The position numbers and the translations under genes were made by a program. A stretch of 43,712 nt of DNA, taken from an uncultured Muribaculaceae bacterium (GTDB lineage Bacteria; Bacteroidota; Bacteroidia; Bacteroidales; Muribaculaceae). Location of the stretch: positions 1 through 43,712 of the forward strand of contig CAKTOT010000006.1 of NCBI GenBank assembly GCA_934590135.1, given 5' to 3'. The notes below the pieces were generated by a model, which saw only the letters and a list, made by a program, of their open reading frames with translations, searched no databases and was not told the DNA's origin. The stretch's first letter is position 1; each line of letters opens with the position of its first letter. Shown piece by piece: positions 16,035-25,362 of this stretch.

Positions 16035-18245
16035 ATGAACTTGACATTCAAATGCTTATGCCGGCATTTTATGCTTGGCGCAGTAATCTTAGCCTCTGTA
16101 ATTCAGGCGAAGGCAGACCGGTTTCTGATACCCGGTACAGCATCACACGACTCAAAGACCAGTCAATATGTCCGTGGCTGGTGGCCGTCCCAAGGGCAGA
16201 CAGACAATATAGCCGCCAATGCATGCTATGACATGACGGCACTTGGTACGCACCTATGGATACTTGCCTACGAAAACGGCGTTGCTTCGGTCAAAATTAT
16301 TAATGACGGAGGCATAGACAAAGTCGATGACAACGAGAAGCATGTAAAGTATTCGCTGGTACGCGAAGCTGACCTTACGGGCATAAGCGAGCGACTCAAA
16401 CATCTTTGTCGCTTCAAGGATAAGATATACGGACTTGCTATTGTCGGCACGACAGCGACAATCTACCGCTGGGACAGTGAAGACAGCGCTCCGGTGAAAG
16501 TGTATAGGGAGAATTATGATTCGACAGACGATGTCAAAGACATGTGTTCTCATCCGAGCAATGGTAACATCTATCTGCTTGAGGACAATGGTAATACGAC
16601 GTTTGTCCGAGTACTTGCCATCGGTACGGACGGGCAACTTAGGGCCGAAAAGATTATCACATTGCCATATCTTGGAATCACGGACGCCTATGCATGCATA
16701 GATCCGCAAGAAGACGGCTCGTTCTGGATCAAAACAAACAATTCGTACGGCAGCCATTACTCCGCGGACGGGGCGCTTATCGATAGGTTGTCGTCTACCG
16801 GGTTGGGCGCACCCAATGGCATAGGTCAGCGGCACTTTGTATATTCAGACCGCAAACTTGCGCTGAGCATAAACTTCTGCAATGACATAAACAACTTGGA
16901 AGACCATACCGAGTCTTGGAATACGCCGATGATTACGCTGACAGACTACACCGAAGGTACAGATTTTACCAACGGAGACGGCAAAGGTAAACAGACGGCC
17001 TGCATCGGGCGTGTGTCAGATAAATACAGCGTTCATTCTCAATCCAATATCAAAACTACAGCCTGCGATTATTATCTGGACGGACGCACACTCACGCTGT
17101 ATGCGCTCGATTGTGACGGCGGCTTGTTTCGCATACGTTACACTATGCCCGATATTGCACTAAAGACAAGCATCAAAACCGGGTATAATGAAGGCCATAC
17201 AGACATCACGCACTTTATAGCAACGGTGTCCTTCAATTCGCTGACAGAAGAACAGTTGAACGAAATTAATGACAATGACGTCAAAGACTTCAATTGCTAT
17301 ATAATATACATAAGAGACAAAGAAGGCAACATTATATCCGAACAATTCATCGACCCGGATGTTCACTATGACGAAAACGACAATGTAACGTATGTATTTC
17401 AGCCTTCGTATACCTTCACCTTCGAACGCGACTACAATGTGACGTACGAGTATTGCATCGGGCACGAGATTGAGGCCGAAGTCCTGTTCGGCATGTACAG
17501 CCCTCGCGATATGTACGAAGTGCCTATTGGCACAGAGACGGCACAGCACGACTATCCTGTAGACCTCGGACAACCTAATGTCAAGTATTATAGCGGTAGC
17601 GGTGCCAATCAAGGCAACTGGCGTGTAGACATTAACTTCGATGCTGCAGACGATGGTGGTGCCTCGCGCGAGCCTGTATCTTACTATGTGGTAGAATATA
17701 GCGCCAACGGCATTGATTGGCAAACGCCCGAAGACTTATATTATATAGTAGGACTGGATATGGTGTTGGCCGGGACGGAAGCACAAATCCCCGGTACTTA
17801 CAACTTCGGACAGAAAGGTTTTGCCTTCGGACGTCGGGAAACTCCCGAACAAACCGAGGCTGTATGTACATACGTCACCAAGCACAATCCTCAAAACTTG
17901 CAGTATCGCGTCCGCGCCGTATACGCCTCATCCAACGACCTTATCACAAAAGAAACAGCCAAGACCGTCGCGCCTATAAGCAACGGCACAAGTGCGGTAG
18001 TGGATGTTCGGGATAATACGACCGATGTTTTCAAGGTTTATCCGACGTATGCGACTTCATCCGTGACCATAGAAAGCTCGGATATTCTAAGCGACAATAT
18101 CGAGATATATGGACTGAACGGCGCTCCTGTGATGCAGATGCAGGGACAAGGAGCAAATGTGCAAACGATAGACATTACAACTATTCCTATGGGAACGTAC
18201 ATACTCCGCATCGGAGGTAAAACCGCTTATTTCTTCAAAAAATAG
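16035..18245 (+). CDS. Secreted protein with T9SS type A C-terminal sorting domain
   Basis: A 736-residue secreted protein of unknown function. A signal peptide (about 1-27, ending IQAKA) is followed by a region rich in short beta-strand repeats (about 30-390) with phrases such as HLWILAYENGVASVKI and GNIYLLEDNG, suggesting a beta-propeller-like fold, then Ig/fibronectin-like segments (about 390-660). The last 70 residues form the sorting domain: VYPTYATSSVTIES, an IYGLNGAPV turn and the ending GTYILRIGGKTAYFFKK. Such domains direct proteins across the outer membrane by the type IX system and are usually removed on attachment. I choose 16035 over an in-frame ATG at 15993 because the signal peptide begins there. 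The long structured leader suggests post-transcriptional control. A strong terminator follows at 18291. Confidence 0.85.
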   Translation: MNLTFKCLCRHFMLGAVILASVIQAKADRFLIPGTASHDSKTSQYVRGWWPSQGQTDNIAANACYDMTALGTHLWILAYENGVASVKIINDGGIDKVDDNEKHVKYSLVREADLTGISERLKHLCRFKDKIYGLAIVGTTATIYRWDSEDSAPVKVYRENYDSTDDVKDMCSHPSNGNIYLLEDNGNTTFVRVLAIGTDGQLRAEKIITLPYLGITDAYACIDPQEDGSFWIKTNNSYGSHYSADGALIDRLSSTGLGAPNGIGQRHFVYSDRKLALSINFCNDINNLEDHTESWNTPMITLTDYTEGTDFTNGDGKGKQTACIGRVSDKYSVHSQSNIKTTACDYYLDGRTLTLYALDCDGGLFRIRYTMPDIALKTSIKTGYNEGHTDITHFIATVSFNSLTEEQLNEINDNDVKDFNCYIIYIRDKEGNIISEQFIDPDVHYDENDNVTYVFQPSYTFTFERDYNVTYEYCIGHEIEAEVLFGMYSPRDMYEVPIGTETAQHDYPVDLGQPNVKYYSGSGANQGNWRVDINFDAADDGGASREPVSYYVVEYSANGIDWQTPEDLYYIVGLDMVLAGTEAQIPGTYNFGQKGFAFGRRETPEQTEAVCTYVTKHNPQNLQYRVRAVYASSNDLITKETAKTVAPISNGTSAVVDVRDNTTDVFKVYPTYATSSVTIESSDILSDNIEIYGLNGAPVMQMQGQGANVQTIDITTIPMGTYILRIGGKTAYFFKK

Positions 18246-18290
18246 CGTTGGATAATTCTACATAACAGGTCGACATCTAAATACTTTTGT

Positions 18291-18322
18291 AAGCAGAAGC
18301 CAATACGGCTTCTGCTTTTTTT
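18291..18322 (+). terminator. Terminator after the T9SS cargo gene
   Basis: An 11-base perfect stem (AAGCAGAAGCC at 18291-18301, complement at 18307-18317, 5-base loop) runs into seven T residues. A second inverted repeat, TTTTGTGA/TCACAAAA (18319-18341), overlaps its T-run. Confidence 0.93.
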
Positions 18323-18411
18323 GTGAGGTGATGTCACAAAACGCCCCTTGTTGCGTCAAATATGTGGAGGCCATCTAAAGGAACAAGACAATAAAAACAA
18401 GTGCAAAAATA

Positions 18412-20529
18412 ATGAAACCAATCAAATCAATAAAACCGACACTCTCGGCACTCGTTCTCTCGGCAATATGCCTGCCCGCTGCGGCACAAAATGTGCCGGC
18501 GGACACGATACAAGCGCAGAGTGATACTACACAGATTGAAGAACTGCAAGAAGTGGTTATACAAGCGCCTAAAGTTGTACGTAAATCCGATATGGACTTG
18601 TATTTTCCGAGCAGTAGCGCCATCGAGCATTCCAAGAATGGTATGACATTGCTACGCAATATGATGATTCCGTCTTTGGAGGTCAACGAAGTGATGGGGA
18701 CGGTGACTTCGGCCGGACAGAGCGTGCAAGTGCGTATCAACGGACGTGAGGCTACCGTCAAACAAGTGAAAGCGCTACTTCCTCAGAGTATCAAGCGCGT
18801 TGAATGGATTACCGAGCCGGGACTGCGCTATAATGGCGCCTATGCCGTGCTGAATTTCATAGTACGCAACCCTGATGCCGGCGGCTCGTTAATGGCGGAC
18901 GCTATGCCGGCACTAACGGTAGCTTGGGGACAATACAATGCCAACGCAAAGTTCAATTACGGACGCTCGCAGTGGGAAGTTGGCGGTGAATACAAGCTTA
19001 CCGACGGAATCAATATATACCGCGACTATACCGAGCGTTTTACATTTGCAGACGGTACTTCGTTAAGTCGCAACGAAAGACCTCAAGGAGGTACGTTGGA
19101 TAATAGTTTTGCAGGTGCCAATCTGACATACAGCTATATAAAGCCAGACACAACAACCATCTACGTAGGCTTCGCCATAAACAGGGACTTCAAAACAGGC
19201 GACGAATATGACGGACTGATGTCGTTGAGCGACGGACGCCCGGATATCTTGTTGCAGGACATAACAGGTCGCCGCGGAACCTCGCCCACGTTTGGCGCTT
19301 ATCTAGAGCAAAAATTCTCGCATCGCCAGTCTCTTGTGGTAGACTTGAACGCGACTTGGAACATGGAACGCACCTACAGTAGTTATTTGGAGCGCGATGC
19401 AGCTTCCGGAGATGTCATTACAAATGTCTCTACCGACATCTATGACCGCAACCAGGGCTATGCCATGGAAGCAGACTATATCAAGCGCTGGGACAACGGT
19501 CGTTTGATAGCCGGTGCATCCTATAAATATAGCCGCAGCCGTTCGCAGTACGACAACCTTGAGGGTGAGATCTTCCATCAGCGTCAGGATAAAGCATACT
19601 TCTTTGCGGAGTACTATCACCGTATAAATAAATTATCGCTGACCGCCGGCATGGGAGCTGATTTCACTTCATTCAAATTTGCCGAGACAGGGCAGGGCAA
19701 TAGCTCGTGGAATACGCGCCCCCAATTTACCGCCACTTATTCCATAAACAACAAGCACCAGTTGCGCCTCAACTTCACCTCTTGGCATACCGCGCCGACG
19801 CTGATGCAGACCAATATTGCAGCACAGCAGCTTGACGGCTTCCAGTGGCGCATCGGCAATCCGGATCTGGAGACATCGTCCTCGTATATGCTGTCGCTGC
19901 GTTACAACTTCACGCTGCCACGCGTCATAGGCTCGTTCAGTATCAACGGCTTCACCTCGCCCAATGCCATCGCGCCATATATGTATTGGGACGGAGACCG
20001 ACTGGTGACGTCATACGAGAATAGTCGCGGCTTCCAACAACTGCTGCTACGCTTCTCGCCGCAGGTGGACGTCATTCCGGGGTGGTTTATGGTCAACGGA
20101 ACTATCGACTATCGTGCCGAACGTATGCGCGGCAATGGTTATACACACTACAACCACGATTGGAGCGGTAGCGTTTCCGCAATGCTATCGCACTGGGGGG
20201 TCACGCTGACGACCATGTACCAGCATTCGGCACAAGACCTTTTCGGTGAAACAATCTCTTGGGGCGAGAACCTTTCTGTCGTTATGCTTTCATACGACTG
20301 GAAAAACTGGAGTTTCGGCGGTGGTGTTATTATGCCCTTCGGACGATACGACCAAGGTTCGAAACAAATCAGCCGCTATAACACTAATGAAAAACACACG
20401 CGTATGGATATGAGAATGCCTTACCTGCGTATATCCTACAACGTCCAGTGGGGACGACAGAAACAAGGCGTGAACAAGCTGATCAATGCCGATGCCGAGA
20501 CACAGCGATCGACAGCCGGCGGTAGATAA
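18412..20529 (+). CDS. TonB-receptor-like outer-membrane beta-barrel family protein
   Basis: A 705-residue outer-membrane protein with a signal peptide (about 1-25, ending PAAAQ), a short linker carrying IEELQEVVIQAPKVV, a plug-like domain (about 60-160, VRINGREATVKQVKALLP and VEWITEPGLRYNG) and a long barrel with many aromatic strand ends. Unlike the barrel at 4.1-6.7 kb it has no carboxypeptidase-regulatory domain at the front, and no GLPGLI partner is present. The LEVNEV, INGREATVKQ and IKRVEWI phrases place it in the OMP_b-brl_3-type group of TonB-receptor relatives. The C-terminus is hydrophilic (ETQRSTAGGR), so it lacks the usual terminal aromatic strand residue. Substrate is unknown. 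No promoter motif is obvious; it may depend on read-through from, or an unrecognised promoter after, the T9SS cargo gene. Confidence 0.87.
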   Translation: MKPIKSIKPTLSALVLSAICLPAAAQNVPADTIQAQSDTTQIEELQEVVIQAPKVVRKSDMDLYFPSSSAIEHSKNGMTLLRNMMIPSLEVNEVMGTVTSAGQSVQVRINGREATVKQVKALLPQSIKRVEWITEPGLRYNGAYAVLNFIVRNPDAGGSLMADAMPALTVAWGQYNANAKFNYGRSQWEVGGEYKLTDGINIYRDYTERFTFADGTSLSRNERPQGGTLDNSFAGANLTYSYIKPDTTTIYVGFAINRDFKTGDEYDGLMSLSDGRPDILLQDITGRRGTSPTFGAYLEQKFSHRQSLVVDLNATWNMERTYSSYLERDAASGDVITNVSTDIYDRNQGYAMEADYIKRWDNGRLIAGASYKYSRSRSQYDNLEGEIFHQRQDKAYFFAEYYHRINKLSLTAGMGADFTSFKFAETGQGNSSWNTRPQFTATYSINNKHQLRLNFTSWHTAPTLMQTNIAAQQLDGFQWRIGNPDLETSSSYMLSLRYNFTLPRVIGSFSINGFTSPNAIAPYMYWDGDRLVTSYENSRGFQQLLLRFSPQVDVIPGWFMVNGTIDYRAERMRGNGYTHYNHDWSGSVSAMLSHWGVTLTTMYQHSAQDLFGETISWGENLSVVMLSYDWKNWSFGGGVIMPFGRYDQGSKQISRYNTNEKHTRMDMRMPYLRISYNVQWGRQKQGVNKLINADAETQRSTAGGR

Positions 20530-20561
20530 TACAGCGATAAATAATAAGATACACCTTTGAG

Positions 20562-20609
20562 CCGGCCCGATAGTCATCCGATTACACATTCGGACGATTG
20601 TCGGGCCGG
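20562..20609 (+). terminator. Probable terminator after the barrel gene
   Basis: CCGGCCCGA (20562-20570) pairs perfectly with TCGGGCCGG (20601-20609); an inner TCCGA/TCGGA pairing extends the stem. The trailing sequence AAATTTGTG is only weakly T-rich, so efficiency is uncertain. Confidence 0.6.
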
Positions 20610-20663
20610 AAATTTGTGTATACAAAAGACTGCCGAGAGAGCTTCCAATCAAAAAATTATTCG

Positions 20664-20671
20664 TATTTTTG
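20664..20671 (+). promoter_or_regulatory. -7 promoter element for the udk unit
   Basis: TATTTTTG followed by C matches TAnnTTTG and lies 76 bases before the udk start. No clear -33 box. Confidence 0.55.
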
Positions 20672-20747
20672 CTGAAAAAAGTAAGGCGTTGTCTATTATG
20701 GTGGCGTCAAATAATTTGTATGCATAACCCAATCATCTGAAATAGAT

Positions 20748-21377
20748 ATGCTTATCATAGGTATAGCCGGTGGAACCGGCTCGGGCAAGACCACAGTCGT
20801 TAATAAGATCATCAACGCACTTCCGGCCGGAGAAGTCGCAGTATTGCCGCAAGACTCGTACTACAAAGACTCCAGCCATATTCCGCCCGAAGAGCGTAGT
20901 AAAATCAATTTTGACGAACCCGCCGCCATCGAATGGCCGTTGCTTCGCAAGCACTTGGATATGCTTCGTAATGGCCAAAGTGTCGAAATGCCCACGTATT
21001 CGTATCTGACATGCACGCGCCAGCCCGAAGTGGTACACGTAGAGCCGCGTGAAGTTGTCATAGTCGAAGGTATTTTGGTTTTGTGCGAACCCTCCTTGCG
21101 CGAAATGATGGACGTTAAAGTGTTTGTAGATGCAGACCCGGACGACAGACTGATAAGAGTCATTGCGCGTGATTGCATCCAACGCGGTCGTACGCCACAA
21201 ATGGTTATTGACCGCTATCAAGGCGTACTCAAACCTATGCACATGCAACATATTGAACCGTCGAAGCGTTATGCCGACCTTATTGTGCCCCAGGGCGGAA
21301 GCAACACCGTTGCCATCAACTTGCTGACAGACTATATAGAAAGCCGACTACGCCGTTCGCACAATACGCCACAATAA
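20748..21377 (+). CDS. udk: Uridine kinase
   Basis: Phosphorylates uridine and cytidine to UMP and CMP using a nucleoside triphosphate, in the pyrimidine salvage pathway. The 209-residue length is typical. The P-loop GIAGGTGSGKTT is at residues 5-16; QDSYYKD (about residue 36) and the INFDEPAAIEWPLL block are the nucleoside-binding region; the lid contains RVIARDCIQRGR. It is the first gene of a plus-strand run; lptB begins ten bases after its stop, so the two are almost certainly co-transcribed. Confidence 0.96.
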   Translation: MLIIGIAGGTGSGKTTVVNKIINALPAGEVAVLPQDSYYKDSSHIPPEERSKINFDEPAAIEWPLLRKHLDMLRNGQSVEMPTYSYLTCTRQPEVVHVEPREVVIVEGILVLCEPSLREMMDVKVFVDADPDDRLIRVIARDCIQRGRTPQMVIDRYQGVLKPMHMQHIEPSKRYADLIVPQGGSNTVAINLLTDYIESRLRRSHNTPQ

Positions 21378-21387
21378 ATTATCCGAC

Positions 21388-22239
21388 ATGAAGATTTCAG
21401 TACCCAAGTTTTCGCTGCCCAAAATAGTCCTTCCGCATATCGGCAAGAAAGGCCGAGGCGATGACTACAAAGCCACAGTTGCGGACTCGGCAAGTCCGAT
21501 GGAAGATGATGACAGCGAAGCAATGCTGCGTACGGATGACCTTGTGAAAGTCTACGGCAAACGCACAGTTGTTGACCATGTGTCAATAAATGTCACCAAA
21601 GGCGAGATTGTCGGACTGCTCGGTCCCAACGGAGCGGGCAAAACAACGACATTCTATATGACCACCGGTCTGATAAGGCCCAATGCCGGGCGTATATACC
21701 TCAATGACACCGATATCACCTCTTATCCCGTATATAGGCGTGCGCAATGCGGCATTGCCTATCTGCCGCAGGACGCCTCGGTCTTTCGCAGCCTTAGCGT
21801 AGAAGATAACATCCGTGCAGTACTCGAGATGACAGGCAAGCCCAAAGAATACCAAAAAGCTAAGCTCGAAAGCCTTATAGACGAATTCAATCTCCAAAAA
21901 GTAAGGCACAACCTCGGAAGTCGACTAAGTGGCGGCGAAAGGCGTCGTACCGAGATAGCACGTTGCCTTGCTATAGATCCGAAATTCATAATGCTTGACG
22001 AGCCCTTTGCCGGAGTTGACCCTATAGCCGTTGAAGACATACAATCCGTAGTCGTCAAACTCAAAGAAAAGAATATCGGTATTCTGATAACCGACCACAA
22101 CCCCCACGCCACACTAAGTATTACAGATCGTGCCTACCTGCTATTCGAAGGCCGTATACTCTACCAAGGCACATCGCGCCAACTGGCCGAGAATCCGGTA
22201 GTTCGCGAAAAATACCTCGGTCGAGACTTCGTATATTAA
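21388..22239 (+). CDS. lptB: LPS export ABC transporter ATP-binding protein LptB
   Basis: ATPase subunit that powers extraction of lipopolysaccharide from the inner membrane together with LptFG. Motifs: Walker A GPNGAGKT (79-86), Q-loop YLPQDASVF (125-133), signature LSGGE (180-184), Walker B IMLDEPFAGVDP (Asp204-Glu205) and switch His237 in TDHNPH. The protein is 283 residues against roughly 240 for typical LptB: about 45 extra residues precede the conserved LRTDDLVKVYGKR. This lead is Lys/Pro-rich then acidic. A start at Met46 (base 21523) would give the usual length, but the upstream frame is open, follows udk by ten bases and looks coding, so I keep the long form. No other Lpt genes are nearby. 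Confidence 0.93.
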   Translation: MKISVPKFSLPKIVLPHIGKKGRGDDYKATVADSASPMEDDDSEAMLRTDDLVKVYGKRTVVDHVSINVTKGEIVGLLGPNGAGKTTTFYMTTGLIRPNAGRIYLNDTDITSYPVYRRAQCGIAYLPQDASVFRSLSVEDNIRAVLEMTGKPKEYQKAKLESLIDEFNLQKVRHNLGSRLSGGERRRTEIARCLAIDPKFIMLDEPFAGVDPIAVEDIQSVVVKLKEKNIGILITDHNPHATLSITDRAYLLFEGRILYQGTSRQLAENPVVREKYLGRDFVY

Positions 22240-22322
22240 TGCAGAACGTATCAGACAACGGTTAATAAACAATACGATACACGTCAAAGATTCTTTTTCA
22301 AAAAATAATACAGTCACAAAAG

Positions 22323-23303
22323 ATGAAAAAGGCAATTAGAACAGTCTTTATAGCCATCGCAATTTTAGCTTCCTCCGTACCTGCCGTTAGAGCGCAAATA
22401 GATTTTTCGCGACTGATAAGCGGGGCGCAGAAGGCCGTACAAGCATTCACGCTAAGCGATGAACAAATCAATGCCTATGTACACGAATACATTGAGCATA
22501 GCGATTCGACAAATAAAGTTTTGCCCGAAACATCGCCGTATGTCATCCGGCTTCGTACACTCACTCAAGGATTGACAGACGTTGAGGGTACACCGCTCAA
22601 TTTCAAGGTCTATGAGGCAGCCGAGGTTAATGCTTTTGCATGTGCAGACGGCAGTGTACGCGTGTACTCGGCATTGATGGACGCTATGGATGATGACGAG
22701 CTACTTGGTGTTATAGGACATGAGATGGGACACGTAGCACACCGAGATTCACGTAAGGCATTTCAGACCGCTTTGATGACTTCGGCGCTTAAAGACGGGA
22801 TCGCATCAAGAGGCGGCGTAGTGGCACAACTTACAGATTCGCAGCTTGGACAATTAGGCGAAGCACTTGTCAATGCGCGCTACTCTCAAAAGCAGGAGAA
22901 TAATGCAGACGACTACGGCTATGAATTTCTGAAAAAACATGGTAAGAATCCGGCTGCAATGGCCGCATCGTTCAAAAAGCTGAAACAACTTGAAGGCGCA
23001 TCTTCGGCCGGTTCCAATATGATTAACCAGCTTTTCAGTTCGCATCCACAGTTGGAAAAACGCATCGAACGTATGGAGAAGAAATGCAAAAAAGACGGAT
23101 ATGATCTGACCAAGCTGGCCGGTAAGACCCAAGCAGACTATAATAAAGCGCAGACCACATCTTCGTCCAAGAATAGCAAATCTGCCAAAAGCTCTAAATC
23201 GACAAAATCAAGCAAATCCGGCAAAACGACAAAAGCCTCCAAGTCTACAAAGAGTTCCAAATCCACGAAGACGACTAAGAATAGCAAAAAAACAAAGAAA
23301 TAA
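22323..23303 (+). CDS. M48 family zinc metallopeptidase with Ser/Lys/Thr-rich tail
   Basis: A 326-residue exported M48 (Ste24/BepA/LoiP-like) protease. A signal peptide (about 1-25, ending VRAQ) is followed by the catalytic domain with HEMGH (133-137) and the third zinc ligand Glu192 in KQENNADDYGY. Family members act in outer-membrane protein and lipoprotein quality control. There is no TPR domain. From about residue 278 to the end the protein is almost only Ser, Lys and Thr in SSKSTK-like repeats, a strongly basic low-complexity tail that could bind anionic LPS, peptidoglycan or nucleic acid; this is inference. The underlying DNA repeats are imperfect. A lipobox is not evident. The gene lies between lptB and nadE, 83 bases after lptB. 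Confidence 0.94.
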   Translation: MKKAIRTVFIAIAILASSVPAVRAQIDFSRLISGAQKAVQAFTLSDEQINAYVHEYIEHSDSTNKVLPETSPYVIRLRTLTQGLTDVEGTPLNFKVYEAAEVNAFACADGSVRVYSALMDAMDDDELLGVIGHEMGHVAHRDSRKAFQTALMTSALKDGIASRGGVVAQLTDSQLGQLGEALVNARYSQKQENNADDYGYEFLKKHGKNPAAMAASFKKLKQLEGASSAGSNMINQLFSSHPQLEKRIERMEKKCKKDGYDLTKLAGKTQADYNKAQTTSSSKNSKSAKSSKSTKSSKSGKTTKASKSTKSSKSTKTTKNSKKTKK

Positions 23304-23369
23304 AACCGAACAACCATTCGGCATTTCGATTTATAAACGAGTTTTACACAATTCGAGAAGGTCCTACAG

Positions 23370-23400
23370 CCATATATAAATGGCCATATAACCATATATA
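23370..23400 (+). repeat. Three CCATATA-type direct repeats before nadE
   Basis: CCATATATA at 23370-23378, CCATATA at 23384-23390 and CCATATATA at 23392-23400 lie immediately before the nadE start at 23403. They could be an operator or simply an AT-rich, unstructured translation start region. Confidence 0.4.
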
Positions 23401-23402
23401 AT

Positions 23403-25352
23403 ATGACACCATCCGAACAAGGATACTTTAGAGTGGCTTCAGCCGTGCCATCGGTTACGATAGGTAATGTCCACGCCAATACCGAAGCAATCATCGCTAT
23501 GGCACGCGAACTTGCCGCCAAACATGTGCGTATTGCGGCATTTCCCGAACTATGTATCACGGGATACACCTGCGGAGATCTATTTCATAGCGACTTATTG
23601 CTGGATGCTGCTGAAAAAGCAATCAAGCTACTACTAACCGAATCACGCACTCTTAATTGCACAATTATCGTAGGTGTCCCCGTGAGATTTCGTACAGCGT
23701 TATATAATTGCGCAGCAATTATTTGCAATGGAGAACTTAAAGCACTTATTCCAAAGACATACATACCAAACTACAACGAGTTTTATGAAAAACGCTGGTG
23801 GACATCCGGCATGAATATAGACACGACAATAGAATTTGCCGGTCAAAATGTACCACTATCGGCATCCGCACTGCTCAATGTAGACGGCGTACACTTTGCA
23901 ATAGAGATATGCGAAGACCTTTGGACGGCAATTCCACCAAGCAGCCAACTTGCCTTATTAGGCGCAGAAGTAATATTTAATCTCTCAGCATCAGACGCCA
24001 TCGTAGGTAAATATGAATATTTCAGCGACTTAGTCAAACAGCAATCCGCACGATGTATATGTGCATACGTGTACTCATCGTGCGGATACGGAGAGTCGTC
24101 TACCGATCTTGTGTTTGATGGCATCGCAATGATAACCGAAAATGGATGCACACTTGCCCGGGCGCAGCGCTGGCAGCGTCAATCACATTACGAAATAGCA
24201 GATATTGACATCCGCGCAATACGTCGAGACCGAATACATTGCGGCTCATTTCACGATTGTGCAGCCGCTCAGGCGCTGAAAACAGTGCGTGTCATAGGTA
24301 TTGATGCCAAGCCTATTGATGATGCCGGCGAAGTTCTGATGCGACAAATCGACACGCAACCGTTTGTGCCGCACGATACAGACAGCAGAGGTAAACGCTG
24401 TTTAGATATAATCAATATCCAGTCGGCCGGACTAAGCAAACGTCTGGAAGCTACACATACACGTAATCTCGTTATAGGCATCTCGGGCGGTCTTGATTCT
24501 ACGTTGGCACTATTGGTGGCAATACATGCCTTTGATAGCCTTGGCATTGATCGCAAAGGTATTATAGGCGTAACGATGCCCGGTTTCGGGACTACTGGAC
24601 GTACATATAGCAATGCCATCGAATTGATGCGACATCTTGGGATTACGATACGTGAGATTCCTATACGTGAAGCAGTGCTACAGCACTTTAAAGATATCGG
24701 ACACAATCCCGAGGTTAGAGACGTCACCTACGAGAATTGTCAGGCACGCGAGCGTACACAAATACTAATGGATATAGCCAATCAAAGCGGAGGAATGGTG
24801 CTTGGTACAGGCGATCTATCAGAATTGGCATTGGGGTGGGCGACTTATAACGGCGACCACATGTCAATGTACGCCGTCAATGCCGGTGTGCCCAAGACTC
24901 TCGTACGCCACCTTGTATACACTTTTGCTCATCGGGCACAAGAAGATGGCGATATCAAGTTGCACGATGTACTTGCCGACATTATAGACACACCTATAAG
25001 CCCGGAACTCATACCTGCCGATAGTAATGACAACATTACGCAAAAAACAGAAGACCTCGTAGGACCATACGAACTGCACGACTTCTTCCTATACTACGTA
25101 CTTCGTTATGGGTATGGACCCTCACGCATATACTATATGGCACGTACGGCATTCGGCGGCAAATATGATGATGCGACTATAAAAAAATGGCTGACAATAT
25201 TTTTCCGCCGCTTTTTCAACCAACAGTTTAAGCGTTCATGCCTTCCTGACGGTCCCAAGGTAGGCTCGGTTTGCCTGTCGCCACGCGGAGACTGGCGAAT
25301 GCCCAGTGATGCAAATTCGGCATTATGGCTCGAAGAATGTCAAAATTTGTGA
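23403..25352 (+). CDS. nadE: Glutamine-dependent NAD+ synthetase
   Basis: Converts nicotinic acid adenine dinucleotide to NAD+ using ATP and ammonia taken from glutamine. The N-terminal nitrilase-type glutaminase has the Glu49-Lys118-Cys170 triad (FPELCITGY, IPKTYIPNYNEF, IEICEDLW). The C-terminal synthetase has the PP-loop SGGLDS (361-366), the GTGDLSELALGW block and a long basic C-terminal region FFRRFFNQQFKRSCLPDGPK typical of the two-domain enzyme. The length of 649 residues fits the family. It follows the M48 gene after about 100 bases, in a gap with a weak CCGAA/TTCGG hairpin and three CCATATA repeats; the permease gene starts eleven bases after its stop. Confidence 0.97.
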   Translation: MTPSEQGYFRVASAVPSVTIGNVHANTEAIIAMARELAAKHVRIAAFPELCITGYTCGDLFHSDLLLDAAEKAIKLLLTESRTLNCTIIVGVPVRFRTALYNCAAIICNGELKALIPKTYIPNYNEFYEKRWWTSGMNIDTTIEFAGQNVPLSASALLNVDGVHFAIEICEDLWTAIPPSSQLALLGAEVIFNLSASDAIVGKYEYFSDLVKQQSARCICAYVYSSCGYGESSTDLVFDGIAMITENGCTLARAQRWQRQSHYEIADIDIRAIRRDRIHCGSFHDCAAAQALKTVRVIGIDAKPIDDAGEVLMRQIDTQPFVPHDTDSRGKRCLDIINIQSAGLSKRLEATHTRNLVIGISGGLDSTLALLVAIHAFDSLGIDRKGIIGVTMPGFGTTGRTYSNAIELMRHLGITIREIPIREAVLQHFKDIGHNPEVRDVTYENCQARERTQILMDIANQSGGMVLGTGDLSELALGWATYNGDHMSMYAVNAGVPKTLVRHLVYTFAHRAQEDGDIKLHDVLADIIDTPISPELIPADSNDNITQKTEDLVGPYELHDFFLYYVLRYGYGPSRIYYMARTAFGGKYDDATIKKWLTIFFRRFFNQQFKRSCLPDGPKVGSVCLSPRGDWRMPSDANSALWLEECQNL

Positions 25353-25362
25353 CCACAGCATA

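Noticed and set aside
18319..18341. TTTTGTGA/TCACAAAA inverted repeat as an anti-terminator of the T9SS-cargo terminator.
   Set aside because: It only overlaps the T-run and does not pair with the terminator stem, so the overlap is probably incidental.
23154..23303. Repetitive 3' end of the M48 gene as a frameshift artefact or tandem DNA repeat.
   Set aside because: The frame is open to a normal stop, the codons vary, and the repeat is at protein level (Ser/Lys/Thr), so it is a genuine low-complexity tail.
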